Source: Melitaea cinxia
Lineage: Eukaryota; Arthropoda; Insecta; Lepidoptera; Nymphalidae
Direction of reading: 5' to 3'
NCBI RefSeq assembly: GCF_905220565.1
Contig: NC_059406.1
Span: 4,474,001 to 4,538,000, forward strand
Length of the DNA: 64,000 bases
The notes beneath the pieces are model-generated. The model saw only the letters and a program-made list of their open reading frames with translations, was not told the DNA's origin and did no database searches. Shown one piece after another: positions 12,901-27,900 of this stretch (the first letter of the stretch is position 1; each line of letters opens with the position of its first letter). A program made the translations under genes and the position numbers.

Positions 12901-15900
12901 TATACATATATCAGTTTCCATATAAACAGCTAACTTGTCACAGGACTCGGTGTACGCAATTATATACTTTATTCTTTTAGATTAGGGCTTAAAAAGTCCT
13001 GTGGATAAATAGGACATACGGATTATGGTAGTGCTAGAAAAATATAGGAAGTAATGTCCCATACTCGTCAGTTTATAGTGCTATGTGGATCTGATGAGAT
13101 GGGGGTGCTTAGACCAGGTACCAATTTTTTATTATTTGTTTGTCAATTCAAATAAATTTGATTTTATTAAAGGTAAACGAACACAACTATATTACATATT
13201 TTAACAAATATTTATTCAAATTCATGACTTAATACAATGCTAAACCGGGCGGATCAAATATTTATTAATACCACTGAAAACCATTAAACCAAAAGAACGT
13301 GAAATAGAATTTTAAAGTAATTAAACTAGTAACTGTGTCATCAACAGAAATAAAGTAATGAACCTACATTTATATGATATCGCCTGACTAATGTAAACTT
13401 TGTTACGATCATCCCGTTAAATAACACGATGTGAATTCACACGTAGTTCTAAAAATAACCGCGTAAGAAATTCCCCGAAACCGTCTTACATTTTACTTGT
13501 CTTAAAACTTAAATTCGCATCTTCGCCTTAATAGCTAGTGGATAATAATATTAGTCATCTTGTTGGTATTTTGACTGTCTTCATATTATCCTCGTACACC
13601 TAATTATAATGTAAGTATTTGTTATCAAGATTTCACTCACCGAAAAGAAGTAATTTTATTACTAAATATCGTTATTTGTAGTTCGAAGTTATAATCGAAA
13701 TTTACTTTTTTAATAGGAAGCTTTAACTATAAACTTTTAATGTGTTCGTTAAGATTATTTGCTTGCAGAAATTTTATCATAAGTTAGAATGCTTACCTAA
13801 ATTACAGTATTAAACTAGGTGTATCTATATTTTTTTGAGGTAAGGTGCAGCAGGAAATCTTGGTTAAGCTTGGAATAGCCGACTGTGTAAAACTTTACAG
13901 AAAATCACAGCTAAGAAATACTTTTATCCACTAATGTTGTGGATTTTCCTGTGGTAAGTAAGATAGCCAAAGCTGGGGAGGATTGGGGTTAGGGTCGGTA
14001 GGTAGGTAGGTATATCTTACGTATACATATCGTTACGTTAATTATAAAACCCTAAAAAGTCGGACTTTTAATACATTAAAAATATTCTTTTAAAAATTTT
14101 TAAAGGACATGATAGTTGGTACTGAAGCAAAATTGTATTTTTATGTAATTTTTTGTCTCATCTGTCTAAATCTTGGCCGCGAATCACGCCGAAATTACCG
14201 AAGTAGTCCACTAAAAAGTTACATTTGAGGTCGCATGATATGTTTTAGAGTAAAATTCGGCGATAGATGAACTTAAACCCTCCATGATACCAAGAAAAAA
14301 AATTGCGTCCTGCGTCCGTAACATATCAATGGACTAAATGAAGTTCAACGAAAATCTAAATGATTTTAATCTATGAATAATGACTATGAACTAGATAACT
14401 AAATATTTTATGTCTCAAGAATTAAATTTAGTATCATTTTCTTAAGAAAAAGAAGATTAAAATCAAAAAGAGTAATTTTTACTAATTGCAGGCTAGTTGT
14501 TTAAATATTATAATAAAATATAAAAGCAATGCCCAGCAGTATCAATTAGTCGTGTTGATTGCGGTCATACTTGCGGTTAATAAACTAATATAAATATTAT
14601 CACCAATATTGGAATTTATACCTCTTTTTTGATTACTTTCATAACATGTGTACAATATTTTGTCCCTAATTTTTTTTTTATGTCACGTACTTGACGCTCT
14701 CACGCACGTGATGTGGTCCTCCTGTGACCATGGTTGCTGTAAAGTATCCGAAACGTCTTATAGTTAAAAAAACTTAATAAACCGCGATAAAATCCGAAAA
14801 AGTTGTTTCATTATAATGTGGGCTATATTTTATTTCAAATAAGGCGGTTCGAAGTTCGCCAGGTCAACTAGTATATGTAGTATATGTATAAGTAAGGCGT
14901 TCCTTGTGTATTAAAGTACATAAAATGTATAAATAGTGTACCTACTCATCAACCATCATGAATATCGGGTACAAATTTTGTTTGATTGATAAATTCGACG
15001 ATTAGAATAATAAAAATACAATAGGTATAATGTAGCAGAATCATGCTCTGAAACATTTTACTAAAAGAACTGAACTCTTATTGATATATAACGACGATAA
15101 AGTAGGCAGACTACCGTTTTCTAGAGTAAATTCGCAATAATTGTGTTTTCAGGCAAACGCAAAAAAAACCGACTTCAATTATATCGTCAAGTAATACAAC
15201 GTAGGTAGACGAAAAATAGTCAAGTAAATACGCATTATCAAACATTACTCCAAAATTTGTAATCAGATCTCGATGAAATTTAAATGTGATCACATAATAA
15301 AACATCAGCTTTCAATTAAATTAAAAATTATTAAAATCGGTACACCCAGTAAAAAGTTATGCGGATTTTCGAATTTCCTTCGATTTCTCTGGGATCCCAT
15401 CATCAGATCCTGGTTTCCTTATTATGGTACCACGCCAGGGATATCTCCTTTCCAACAAAAAAAGAATTATCAAAATCGGTTCATAAACGACGAAGTTATC
15501 TCCGAACATACATTAAAATATATATATACGGTCGAATTGAGTAACCTCCCCCTTTTTTTGAAGTCTGATAAAAATCGTTGAGGCTTTATTTGTTTATGGA
15601 TTTGCGGTCAAATTTGTGATTAGGGAAATATATGTTAAAAACAATAAGATTTAGCGAATGAGCTATTTAACGGTTTAAGTAATGATAAGATCTTCGCTAT
15701 CTCCACCGAATCTATTAAAGAACAATAATAATAATATAAAAAAAAACAGTGTTCACACAACAAAATATACAATATAATTCCAAAACGTGCACGTAGTAAA
15801 ATATAAAATAGAATTAATAAATTGTAAAACATAAATTATAAAGAGGAATTCAAAATACAAATTCTTGAATAAACAAAATAGAAACAAGAAATGAGGTTTC

Positions 15901-18900
15901 ATTATTATTTCCATATAAAAAGTGTGGTGGATACGCCACAAAGATTTGGAATGCCTATTCCTCTGAAATACATCATCGTTTTCCTTCATTCATTTGGATT
16001 AATTTTGACTTTCAATAATGTCAAAATAGCACGGATGATTTCGCCATTGTGACTTAGAATGGAGAAGACATGAAGGAGATTGAATATTATAATATATTTG
16101 CGTGTGAAACATCCGCAACGATATACCTATAATTGTTTGTACGATATATTAAATATATACCACGTTTTGGATAATTTACATAATGATATTGATATAAAGT
16201 AGAAGCTTTTAAACAGTTTTCCCATTCAAGAAATAGTCATTATATATTTTGTACGAGAAGACTGACTCAAATTCTAACTTCACGGTCACTGCACCTTACG
16301 CCAATTGATGTCGTTCTTAAAAACTGAAACTGGTTCAATGTTAACCTCCAAGGTTAACGGAGAAACTCCTCTAAATTACTCGAAAAGCAGACGTGACGTT
16401 TTCTGAATTTTATAGCATAAAATACGCAAAAATAATATGACATGACAATGAAAAATGAATAAAAGTTTTATGCGGTGTAACGACTCTATAAAACGACGAA
16501 TCGATAAAAAAAAAACAGCTAGTAATAATATTGAAATATCTTCTCTACTTTCTTAAACGTTTCATTTTTTGTTTCCATAGAAAACCCGTATATCTGGGAA
16601 GATTTCAATATCGATCAGAACGGCAGACACAGACGTGTGACGTGTCTGCTCTGGTTGTATAGTTTTTACAGCTGTCTTCATATTATATGCCCGTTACAAT
16701 TATACAATCGTAAAAAATAACGGAGAATTATGTAAAAGAAATTTTATTATTTTAAAATTAATTATTTTTTGAGATTCATTTACATAGTCAGAAAAAAGTT
16801 GTCTATTTCTCAGGCTTTGTTTTGTATCGAATTGTTCAAAACACGTTGCAGCTAAAATAGTTACTGATTTTCTAGGAACCTTGGAACTAAATTAGCTTAA
16901 TAAATCAAGATAGTCAATTCTATTGTTAAAAAGTTTGTGTAAGTTACATGTTGAGATAGGATCTTTTGTTTCCGAGCATTTTTATTGTAATGTGTCTTAA
17001 GACTTTCGGAATAACTGTTTATCAAGTTTAATAGTTAACTGTTGTTTATTTTATTTTACATGACAACTGTTTTTCAAATGGTTTTGGTAGGTGTTCATAA
17101 GATTCTTTGTGTCGTGTTGAGTTTGGCACTATATCTTGTCAATTTTGATAATTCAGTTGAAATAATTACAGAATGTAACGAATATACGTTTTATTTAAAT
17201 TTTGTACTACAGCAAAATGTCCCAAGTAGCCGGTTCAATTATTTAATCTACGTTGTTAGAGTTTAATTTAGTATTAACTGTAACTCCAAAGTCCCTCCTA
17301 TAGTTCTACGCCTTGAATACATGACATCAATTGATTTTGATCTTCGTGAAAGTTTTAATTGCTTATATTTCTATATTCGTAACCTTTTTTTGCGCTAACA
17401 ACGATTCTAAAATGGAAAAAATCTCTACAATGCAGAGTGACAAGACTCATGACAAGTACATTACCTACGCCGTAAAAGTACATATTTTTATTATAACCCA
17501 CAGCATGTATTAAGTTATTATTAAGTGAAATCTGTGATAATACTAAATTAAAATATACAATGAACATAAAATAAACACTTATGACGTTATTTCATACTTT
17601 GATAAGATATCGTGATCATGAACAAATCAAGGATTCTTTTAGATTTTACAGATAAAATTATTTCATTTGAAGATTAACAGCAAGAAAGTTTTATTATATT
17701 ACGAGAATAATGAGCAAGTACCGTTTATTTATTTAGATTAGTGTCATCCAAAAGATAAAAATATATTTCACAATTGCTTATTTAGTTATATGTATTGTAT
17801 GCTTGTTTGATAGGGATCAATGGCCACGCAATAAGTTATTCTTCCGCCTTTTTTTTGCTATCTGTACGTTAATATAAGGGGAGGACTAGTGTAATGATAA
17901 AAACAAATAAATAACTTAAGCGTACATTGATTGATAGACAGCAGCATAATGTCTTTTGTAATGTTTAGCTACAATCGATTCAGTTTTCTAAGGATTACTT
18001 TTCTATGTGAGTTTCTGAAAGAGAGAGGGAGAGAGAGATTCTAACTAACTCATCTGGCTCAGTGACCCGAAGTGAGTCTTGGCCTCCGAAACAAGATTTC
18101 TCTACTTCACACGATCTTGCGCGATTTCACGCCAATTATTGGCTTGGATCTCACTCAAGTCTTCTTCAACCATGTCCCTCCAGCGGTATCTGGGGCGACC
18201 CACCGGTCTACGTCCAGTTGGTCGACCCAGATACGCTCTCTTGAGTGCTCGATCCTCCCCCATGTGTTCGACATGTCCGAACCACCGCAATCTATGGGAT
18301 TTGGTAGCTCTAATGATGTTTGGCTCAGACACCAGGTTTGCAATTTCAGCATTGGTTTTTATTCGCCAGCTGCCATCTTGCCCCTTAGTTGGTCCTAGGA
18401 TCTTACGGTAAATTTTCCTTTTTGTGACCAGAAACCTATTCTCCTCTCTGAGCGTAAGTGTCCAAGCCTCACAACCGTACATTAGGATTGGACGAATAAT
18501 GGTTTTGTAAATTGTGATTTTTGTCTTCCTACTAAGAAGAGATTCTAAGAGTTTCTAATTTAATATGGAAACAGTCCCCTGAATTCGAAAGATAATTTGA
18601 TAGCAAAAAGACAACGAGATAATATTATCACAATTTTTCCAACATATAAAAATTGCTCTAGGGTAGCCGTGCATATCGTGGGCGGTCGTATTTGTTTCCG
18701 GTCTGGAACTGTCTGTTGATCTCCCCACCGTGCCTCAGGGAGCACGTAAAGCTCTCGGTATCAGTTGTTGTCATAGATACCTGAAAGGGATCTTTACGCA
18801 TAGTAGAGAATATATCCGCCAACCCTCAGTGGAGCAGCGTGATGGATTAAGTACCGACCCTACTACTTGGAGCAAGAGGAATATGCCAAAGTAGAATTAT

Positions 18901-21900
18901 AGACTGAATCAAAAAATTATCAATACCCAAATACATATGTATATAGTAGAATCATTTTATTTCTCAGGCGAGCTCGTGGTGGGTGCGGCGCACAGCGTCG
19001 TCATGTTGCCGCCTCTCAGCGAGCGTGACCGTGGAAGATTCGGCTCTCTGTTCGTTACCAACTACAAGCTGTCCTTCGTGCCGATCGACAGCTCGAGCAA
19101 CGATGTGAGTCTTGTTCCTCTATCTTATATGTATTTTACTTTTCCAACTAAATATTTTGACAAAAATAGTAGAACTAACTGCGCCTACAGTTTCACCAGC
19201 GTAATTTTTGGCAGGAATATCGGAATAAAAAGCAGCCTGTGTTTTATTTTAGATCTCCAGCTAGCTAGGTACCAAGTTTTATATTATTTGTTTCTTACGC
19301 TTTTATTTATGGAAAAAATAGCCTTATAGCCTTCCTCGATAAATGGGCTATCCAACACAAGAAGAATTTTTCAATTCGAACCTGTAGTTCCTTCAATTAG
19401 CGCGTTTAAACAAACAAGTAAATAAACTTATCTGCTTTATATAATACTAGCTGACCTGGCGAACTTCGTATTGCCTTATTTTATTTCTTAAATATAATAG
19501 TTACATATATCAAAATAAAATATAGCCTATCTTTCAAGTTGAATCAAACTGCACACGGTGTGCAAATTTGATTAAAATCGGTTAAGTAGTTTAGGGAGTC
19601 CACCGCGGACAAACAATGTGACGGGTATATAAATATATACCCGTAAGTTAGCAAAAGTTTTTGAGAAAGGATCATTTTTTTTCCTTTTTACGCAAAAAAT
19701 ACTGAGTATATTATAATATAATATATATACTAATCTTCTTATACATATGTATATATGTAAATTACTCCTTTCTCAAAAACTTTTGGGTTTGCAATGAAAG
19801 GAATATACTAAGTGTAAAGTTGTATGTGTATTAAATTCTTTAAATTTAGTTGTCACTCACGATAGAAAGAAATGAGTTATAGCTGGTATGCAATACACTG
19901 TTGCTCTGCTATTGTGTCTGAGTAAGGGTAAGGCGAGACGTCTCGACGCCCTTCATACGTACATAATTATAACTACTCGTATAATCATTCTGCTTCTTAT
20001 GCACTCGACAGATTTTACGAGCGATAACTTTCTGTATTAAGCTTATTACGAAATAAAAGCCTGATATTATTTGACGTCGAGCAGATGACCGATCATATTG
20101 ATTTTTATTATTTAATGTCTCTTTTAAATACTCAAAAATATTGCTTGATATTGCCACATCCATACCATCCATACGAGACCAGATCCATACCACCCTAAGT
20201 ACGCGTACTTTAGAACCGCCGAGTAAGTTCGTTGACGATCCAACAAGTTTGAAATCTTGCTCGTAACCCGCCTCCGCTCGTGCGTGTGGCAGCACTACGA
20301 AAGAGGAAGGGGTTCTCAATTTGATTCAGAACCTTTGACTGGGTGGACCGATTTCCATGATTTTTGTTTTAATCAAAAGGTAGTGTGTGTTGTGTGGTCC
20401 CATTTAAATTTGATTGCGATCTAATAAGTAGTTTTTCAAAACTTCTGAGATAACATACATAAAAAAGTATAATCTAATGAAGAACTTCCTCATTTTTTGG
20501 AAGTCGCTTAAAATGGCAGCTTGCAGTTCGCAGTGACACACTAGCGAAAAAGGTCGTCGAGCCACGAATTCGGGAACTTACTCGCATGTCTATCACCCTC
20601 TTTAGTGTAAAGAAAGTATACTCATAAAACAAACCCAACCAATTACTATATTATATAATTAGTATTCGCTCCAGCCTGTAATATCCCACTGCTGGGCATA
20701 AGCCAATTTCCCCATCTAGGAGAAGAATCAGAGTTCAATCTACCACGCTGCCCGAATGCGGGTTGGCGGATATATTCCCTACTATGAATAACGATCTCTA
20801 TCAGGTGTACATGATAACAATCGGGACCGACAGCTTAGCTTGCTCTCCAAGGCACGGTGGGGAGACCCGCAAGGGCTAACAACCAGACCGGAAATAAATA
20901 TTTCCGCTATAATAATTAACTCTCCATATAATTATGAGGCAGTAAATTTTCCAAGACACGATATTGTTGAATACTTCGAAAAAATTATTGAATACAAAAA
21001 CAGCTTAACGTCAAAAGTATAATTTTTTTTTTTTTATATATCAGCAAACAAGCTTACGAATCACATGATGGTAAGCGGTACTGCTTGAAAACAGTATTAT
21101 TTAGCTGTGATCTTCTGTAAAGTCGAGGTACCCCAGTCGGGCTGCTCCATATTTTGAGCAGAAAATTTCCTGCTTTGCCCTACCTCAGTTAAATAAATGT
21201 TATTATCAAATCTAAATAAAAACTCACAATAATATTTGGTAATGTATTTTTAAAGGAGTACGGTCAAAGAAATCAACTAGTCGGTGCCTTCGACGTCCCG
21301 CTAACGGGTGTCGGTGCGCTGTGGCAGACGGATGGTGGAGCCACGCGCCGCAGGAGACTTCTTCCACGGTCTGATGTACCGTCCAAACTGAAGGGGCTTC
21401 AAGTGGTTTGTAAGGTGAGATTAAAGATTGACTCGCTAGTCGGAATTATGATTACATGATAAGTATTAGCTGAAACTAGCAAAATAAGAAGGTTAAGCTT
21501 TGCTGATCTTTGTCGTGTAGCTAACTGCTAAAAGTTTTTTGGCTAAAATTTCACTTTTTTATATAACTAGGCCAGCAAACAAGCGTACAGCTCATCTGAT
21601 AGTAGATTACCGTAACTTATAGACGTCTGCAACACCAGAAGCATTGCAAGTGCGTTGCCGACCCTACCCCCTATTCCCCCCAGGAGCTCTTACTAACCAA
21701 TAGGAACACAAAACTGCTTGAAAGCAATATTATTTAGCTGTGATATTCTGTAAGGTCGAGGTACTACCTCAGTCGGGCTGCTCCATACTTTGAGCAGGAA
21801 ATTTCCTAGCTCAGTTAAATATAATAATAATAATAATATACTTTATTTCAGACCAAAGTATAAGTCCATATTGGGTTAGTACAACAAGACAACATTCAGA

Positions 21901-24900
21901 ATAAAAAACAAAACAAAATTATATAAAAAAAAATCAATAAGTAAAAAAAAAAATTAAATAGAATAAAATTAAATTCAATAATCAAAAAAAAAAAAAAACA
22001 AAAATTCAAAAAATTTTAAAAATTTAATTTTAAAACTCATTACTAAAATAGGAAATGATTTTTAACTTAAATTCCTGAAGACTTAACGAAATACCAAAAA
22101 TTATGGGCATCTAAGAAATTTTAACTCTTGCTAAAGTTTATCCTTATAAGGCTAATTTAATTTCGTTGACCAAACAAATAAAAATGACTGAATGATTTCA
22201 GAATATGAAAGTACTAACATTCAACTTCGCGAACTCACCAATCGGTAATGGAAGGAAAGTCGCGATGGCTCTACTACATCACGCATTCCCGAAACGACAT
22301 GACTTACTGTTCGCATTCGAGTGCAGAGAACCTTACTACCCGACACTGCCCTCGGACCTAAACATGTTTCAAAGACCAGGAGACTGGAAGAGAGAACTAG
22401 AGAGGTGCGAGTGTCCGCATTGGAGAATCACTTGTATAAATGGAACGTCAGACGCTTTCATGCTTACAGCGGGCGAGACACTAATAGTACCTGGATCGGT
22501 ACTGGATTATAATTTAATAGAAGCAGCGAGACACTTCCGATCGGGAAGAGTGCCAATCTGGGTGTGGGGGAGACCTGAGGGAGCAGCCTTACTGAGAAGC
22601 GGAGAGTTGCTGCCCACTGAACAGTCGGCCACTGCTGAAAGCGTTCTTTTAGAGCAGGTACGTTGTAAATTATATAACGAAAAACAAAAATAGTTTCAAT
22701 GTACATGAATAATACTTTACCTTATAGCTGACATACTGACTAGCTATTATTGATTACCCTTTAAATTTTTTTTTGCAAATTCTTATTTTGGGTGAGCTAA
22801 ATATAGATTTCGCTTCAGCCTGTAACATCCCACTGCTGGGCACAGGTCTCTTTCCCCATGTAGGAGAAGGATAAGAGCTTAATCCACCACGCTGCTCCAA
22901 TGCGGGTTGGCGGATATATGGCCCTACTATGAGTAAAAATCGCTATCAGGTGTACACGATAACAACTGAAACCGAAGGCTTTACGTGCTCTGCGAGGCAC
23001 GGTGGGGAGTACAAATATCTACTCTGAGCGGGAATCGAACCCGCGACCATCGGTGTTTAGGAGCCAGAGACAGAGAATCCAGAGCGGTCGTCTAGATTTA
23101 AGTAAATATAGATTTAGGTAAACAAAAATTCTTATTTGATCTTGATTATGACTTTAGGTTTTAAATAATATATAATCATAGGCGGTAAATCTCTTTTATC
23201 ATTTGACGTAAAATTGGTATCACACAGTGAAATAATTTTGAAAAAAATAAAAACTCTAAAAAACACGACTACGATTAATAAAATAGGTAAAAAAACTTTT
23301 TAAGTTAAACGGTTTTATGTTAAACATACATTGCAATGTTTAAGATAAGTCTACAATCGTTGATTAAAATGTTTGTTTTGTAATGTTACACTATAATTAG
23401 GCAGTTGTTCAACCGACAACGATGGACGTGTGATAAGTAGGGCTAGAATGTGGAAACAAGCTAGCAAGCTCGATTATAAGCGAGTTTTAGGGTTTCATAG
23501 TGGTGAGCGAGTAGTACTTTTATCATATGTTTTGTCGATTAAAGACAAACTACGAGCAGTGAAACGATTCCTCGCCAGCCAGCAGTGTGAATGTCCAACG
23601 ATAAACTAGTTGAAACATCTCTTTTATTTACATGGAGTGTATAACTATTGGAATTTCCATGAGCAAGAAAATAGTAAGTAATTTCCTCACCGTCTGCGGG
23701 CCAACTGCCTATTTTAACGACGAATTAAACGATTCTTCTATCGCACATTAAGTCGATAATTTGTAGACAATTGACGTGCCCCACGGTTTTATTTTAGTCT
23801 AGTCTATGCATATGTTTATAATTCCCACGACTGTATCTATTTTATTATTTTTTGGTTTTTAGTACATTTATCTTAAACATTGCAATGTATGTTTAACATA
23901 AAACCGTTTAACTTAAAAAGTTTTTTTACCTATTTTTATTTTCTAGTTTTTAGTTCTTATTTCGCATTCTGTTTAATTCATTTAGTGCTTCATTATTGCA
24001 AGGCCCATCTTAAATATTGAGGTTGTATAGTGCACTGTATTCTTCTTGTCAAGCCCTTTTATTTGATACCCATATTGGTGGGATTGATAAAAAATTGTTA
24101 TCAGACATTTGGTAGCGGCGGCCAGCTTAGATTTCAATTTTGCATAGTAAATTGTATTCTACTTGTTGAGACCTTTCATTTGATACCCATGTTGATGGGA
24201 TTGATAAAACGTAAGTTATCCGCCATTTTGTAGAGGCCGCCATCTTGGATTTTAATTTTATATAGTACATTGATTATACTGGTTGAGCACTTTCATTTGA
24301 TACCCATATTGATGGGATCGATAAAACCTACGTTATCCGCCATTTTGTAGCGGCTTTTATTTGATACCCATATTGATGGGATTGATAAAACCTACGTTAT
24401 CCGCCATTTTGTAGCGGCCGCCATCTTGGATTTCAATTTTTTATAGTATATTGTATTCTGCTTGTTGAGACCTTTCATTTGATACCCATATTGATGGGAT
24501 TAATAAAACATAAATTATCCGCCATTTTGTAGCGGCGGCCATCTTGAATTTATAATGATAATGAATAAACATAATTGTATTGTCACCAAAATCCAAAGTG
24601 TATACAAAATTTCAGATTAATCCGTTGACAGGAAGAGGGTGAAATTTGAATTACTAAATTTGACCCAAGAATAAATAATAAATAAAAAATAAAACAAACA
24701 GGGTGAGCTAAATAAAACCGTTTAAAAAAAACGGAAGCAGCTGCCATACATATCAATCAATCTGATAAGCCTCGACTAGCTCAGGGGAACTACGCATATA
24801 CGGGTCATATCCACGGTAACACTGGTCCGTCGCTCGCTAGTCGCACTCCGAGCTTTCCATGTCAACAGATAAGCCTCGACTAACCGAAACGAAACCGTAC

Positions 24901-27900
24901 TGATCTAGTTGCTGTTGTATAAATAGTCCTCGTATCCCTCAGGTGCGCCGCTCGCACCCCAAGCTGACGCCGCCGCGCGTGCTGTACGTGTGCGGGGCGG
25001 CGGGCGCGGGGGCGGGGGCGGGCGCGGGGGCGGGGTCGGGGGCGGGCGCGCTCGGCCCTCTGCCGCCCCTCGCTGCGCTCGACGCCTCCTACAAGAAGCT
25101 GGCCGAGCTCTGCACGCCCACCTCCCTTGCCGGCTTCTGGGTACGTGTTGTGTGATATACCAAGGTTGTACTGACGTCATTTATGTGTTAGTGTGTAGAT
25201 CGCTTACCACATAAGCAAGGCGCTACGTGTGCGTGTCCGTTAGTTAATAAACTTTGTCAAGCAGAACGTGTACTCGTTTCGATATCTTTGGTAGTGAGCA
25301 AGCACAGTTAATTAAATACATACTTTACTATTTATTTTGTTACACATCCAAAGTATCTGCATATTTTCTATTATAGCTAAAGCGGTACGTCGTCCCTTAA
25401 ACTTAGCTTTATAAATATATGAAATAAGTACTTATGGCTAGTCTGATGGTAACTTAACAAGCGGGTCAACAGACGCAGGACTCGCAGTACTACTCGTTCT
25501 TGGAGTCGAGTCGCTGGTTGCGACACGTGGCTGCCTGCCTCGCATTCGCTGAAGAAGCGGCCGACCAGCTTGCCAGGAACGTCACTGTCGTAATACAGGA
25601 GGGTAAGAGTATAATGACCCATGACTCTTGTTTCTAATATTGATTTTCCAATGTCGGTTTTTACCACTCCCAACTGAAGGAAATATTTAACGGAAAATTA
25701 CTTGTTTATTGATCACCTGAATATAGTATGGCTAAACCATATTTATCTGTTCAAAAGGATGTAAACGTAAATCGGGGCGATAACTGCTCGAAGATTGGGC
25801 TGATTAATGTGTTCAACAATTAGCCAGCAAAACAGTAGCGCGGCGTAGTGGGGGCGGCAGGGGCGGCAGGGGCGGCCCACCCCGGGCGACACTAATAAAA
25901 TATTTAGTAAATATTTGAACCATTTTATTTTTATCGCAACTACAACTTCGGACTGATTGAAAGGAGCACGGAATTTTTCATTACTTATTTTGGGGCGAAG
26001 TCGGGGAATGATATTTTGTAGTGACTGGCAACGTCTATACTTGTGGAAATTCCTCGTTTATGACTAATAATCAGCGAGAATGACTTTTTATTACATTCAG
26101 AGTGTAAGGGACAGCTTTATAAACTTTTTTAGTTATAATATATAACCTGTATATGTAATGATGACTGTTCTTGCCGAAAAGTAATTGAAAGAGCGGCAAA
26201 TTTTTTTTCCGCCCCGGGCAGCCGACAACCACGCTACGCCACTGCAGCAAAAATATATTTTTTCCCATGTATTAGCTCCATGCTCATATGTTCGATTCTG
26301 TTGAGCATTTTTCCGATTCCGTTTCACCCTTGGCTAGTTTCTCATGCACCAGTGTCGTTTTACAGGCGATGGCGTGGACTACAGTGCGGTTGTATCGTGT
26401 CTCACTCAGCTACTGCTGGACGCACACTTCAGAACCATCGCCGGCTTCCAATCACTCGTGCAAAAGGAGTGGCTCGCGCTCGGGCACCCCTTTTGCGACA
26501 GGTGAGCGTGTCTCTTATACTTAATAAATAAATAATTAAGTAAACGCCTCACACTCAGCGGGTCCCAATAGAATTTTCTCCTGTGTCAGGGGTCCGGAAA
26601 CAAACAAAACACGAGCACAAACGCCAACACCACTACTAACATCTGTATGGTCAATACAAATGCTTATCTTGAGCGGGGATCGAACCCGCTACCGCCAGCA
26701 CAACAGGTAGTGCTATGACCTCTGACCGCTGCGTCAACGCCTCAACAAACTTAAAACATACACAACCAATGGTCATCGCTTCTGTTCTACATACAGGTTA
26801 TCAATGATTCTACCTATTTAATACCTTCTTTCGTCTGGGTCTGTCGAGAGGCGTCTATAACAGCGCCCTCTATATTTTTTACACTAAACTGTTATGTTTT
26901 CTTTACCGCAATCATAATTTCTTTCTTATATTCTTTTGTTCAAGTAGTGCCAATCTTCTTATTTATAAACTGCAATTGACATCTATAGTTACTTGTCATA
27001 TATGTGAATTCCTACAAAATAGCGTTAACAGTACTTCAAAACTGAATCTAGAAATATATTTCCAGGCTAGGTCGTCCCCGACCAGGTTCCACTAAAGAAG
27101 AAACAGAAAAGGAGCCATCAGCCCAAATAGCGCCAGTCTTCCTTCTGTTTCTGGACTGCACTTGGCAGTTACAGCGACAGTTCCCTGCGGCCTTTCAATT
27201 CACGGAAACCTACCTCACTACATTATGGGATTGTACGCACAATCATCTGTTTGATACATTTCTGTTCAACTGTCCACGGGATAGGGAACTTGCCGTGTCT
27301 AAGGTAAGGTATTCTTAGATTAAATATAAGTTTGGTTTTCGATCCTGTTTCAATTTATTGATTAATGTAATATCAATTTCCAGAACTTCGTTCAACGACC
27401 GCTATGGGACTGGGAGGAACAGTTCTCAGAGCAGGATATAGCGCTGTTTTATAATCCACTGTTTGAACAACCGACACCTTCGTCTCGATTATGTGAGCAA
27501 TATATACCTTGGTTAAAGGAAATTTGACTTCAATTCGACAAACTTATTACAAGTTTTATATTTGTGGCGTAGTTTTAGCGAGCGTAAATTAGTGTCACGT
27601 AATTGTGATATATGACGCCACGTAATAGAGATAAATTTGAAATTTTTTAGCTTTAACTTTTCCGCACTGAAGCGCTGCGCATTCACGCCACTGAACTATG
27701 ATGTATACACATAATACACATGAATGTAGTTTCGGATTATATTGGCATTATAGTTTTTTTTTTTTTTCTATGATAATCGCACTGCCGCTATTTATATTGC
27801 GCCAATTTTTGAGTTTTTTCATAATTTGATTCTGTATAATCTTTATTTTTTTTTTTATCACTGACTATTTTTTGAATATAATGAACTTAAAGTCTGTTCA

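Larger units (their letters stand above)
10304..18967 (+). other. Large second intron of the MTMR10-like gene
   Basis: 8.7 kb without coding exons. It holds the Helitron-like element (11110-11268), SINE copies (12090-12305, 13845-14010), a copy of the left-edge tandem unit (15130-15480) and an RTE LINE fragment (18040-18540). The stretches 12310-13840, 14010-15100 and 15600-18000 are AT-rich and show nothing I can name. Confidence 0.5.

Noticed and set aside
18937..19329. 130-residue plus-strand frame as an independent gene
   Set aside because: It is MTMR10 exon 3 read through its flanking introns; the donor GAT|GTGAGT ends the coding part at 19104.
19909..20319. 136-residue minus-strand frame in MTMR10 intron 3
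   Set aside because: No recognisable domain, low-complexity composition, next to repeat sequence; treated as chance.
22464..22706. 80-residue minus-strand frame opposite MTMR10 exon 5
   Set aside because: It is the shadow of the real exon, with no splice signals or family match of its own.
24010..24590. CRISPR-like array
   Set aside because: Units are long, repeats are not short and identical, spacers are not unique, and the genome is eukaryotic.
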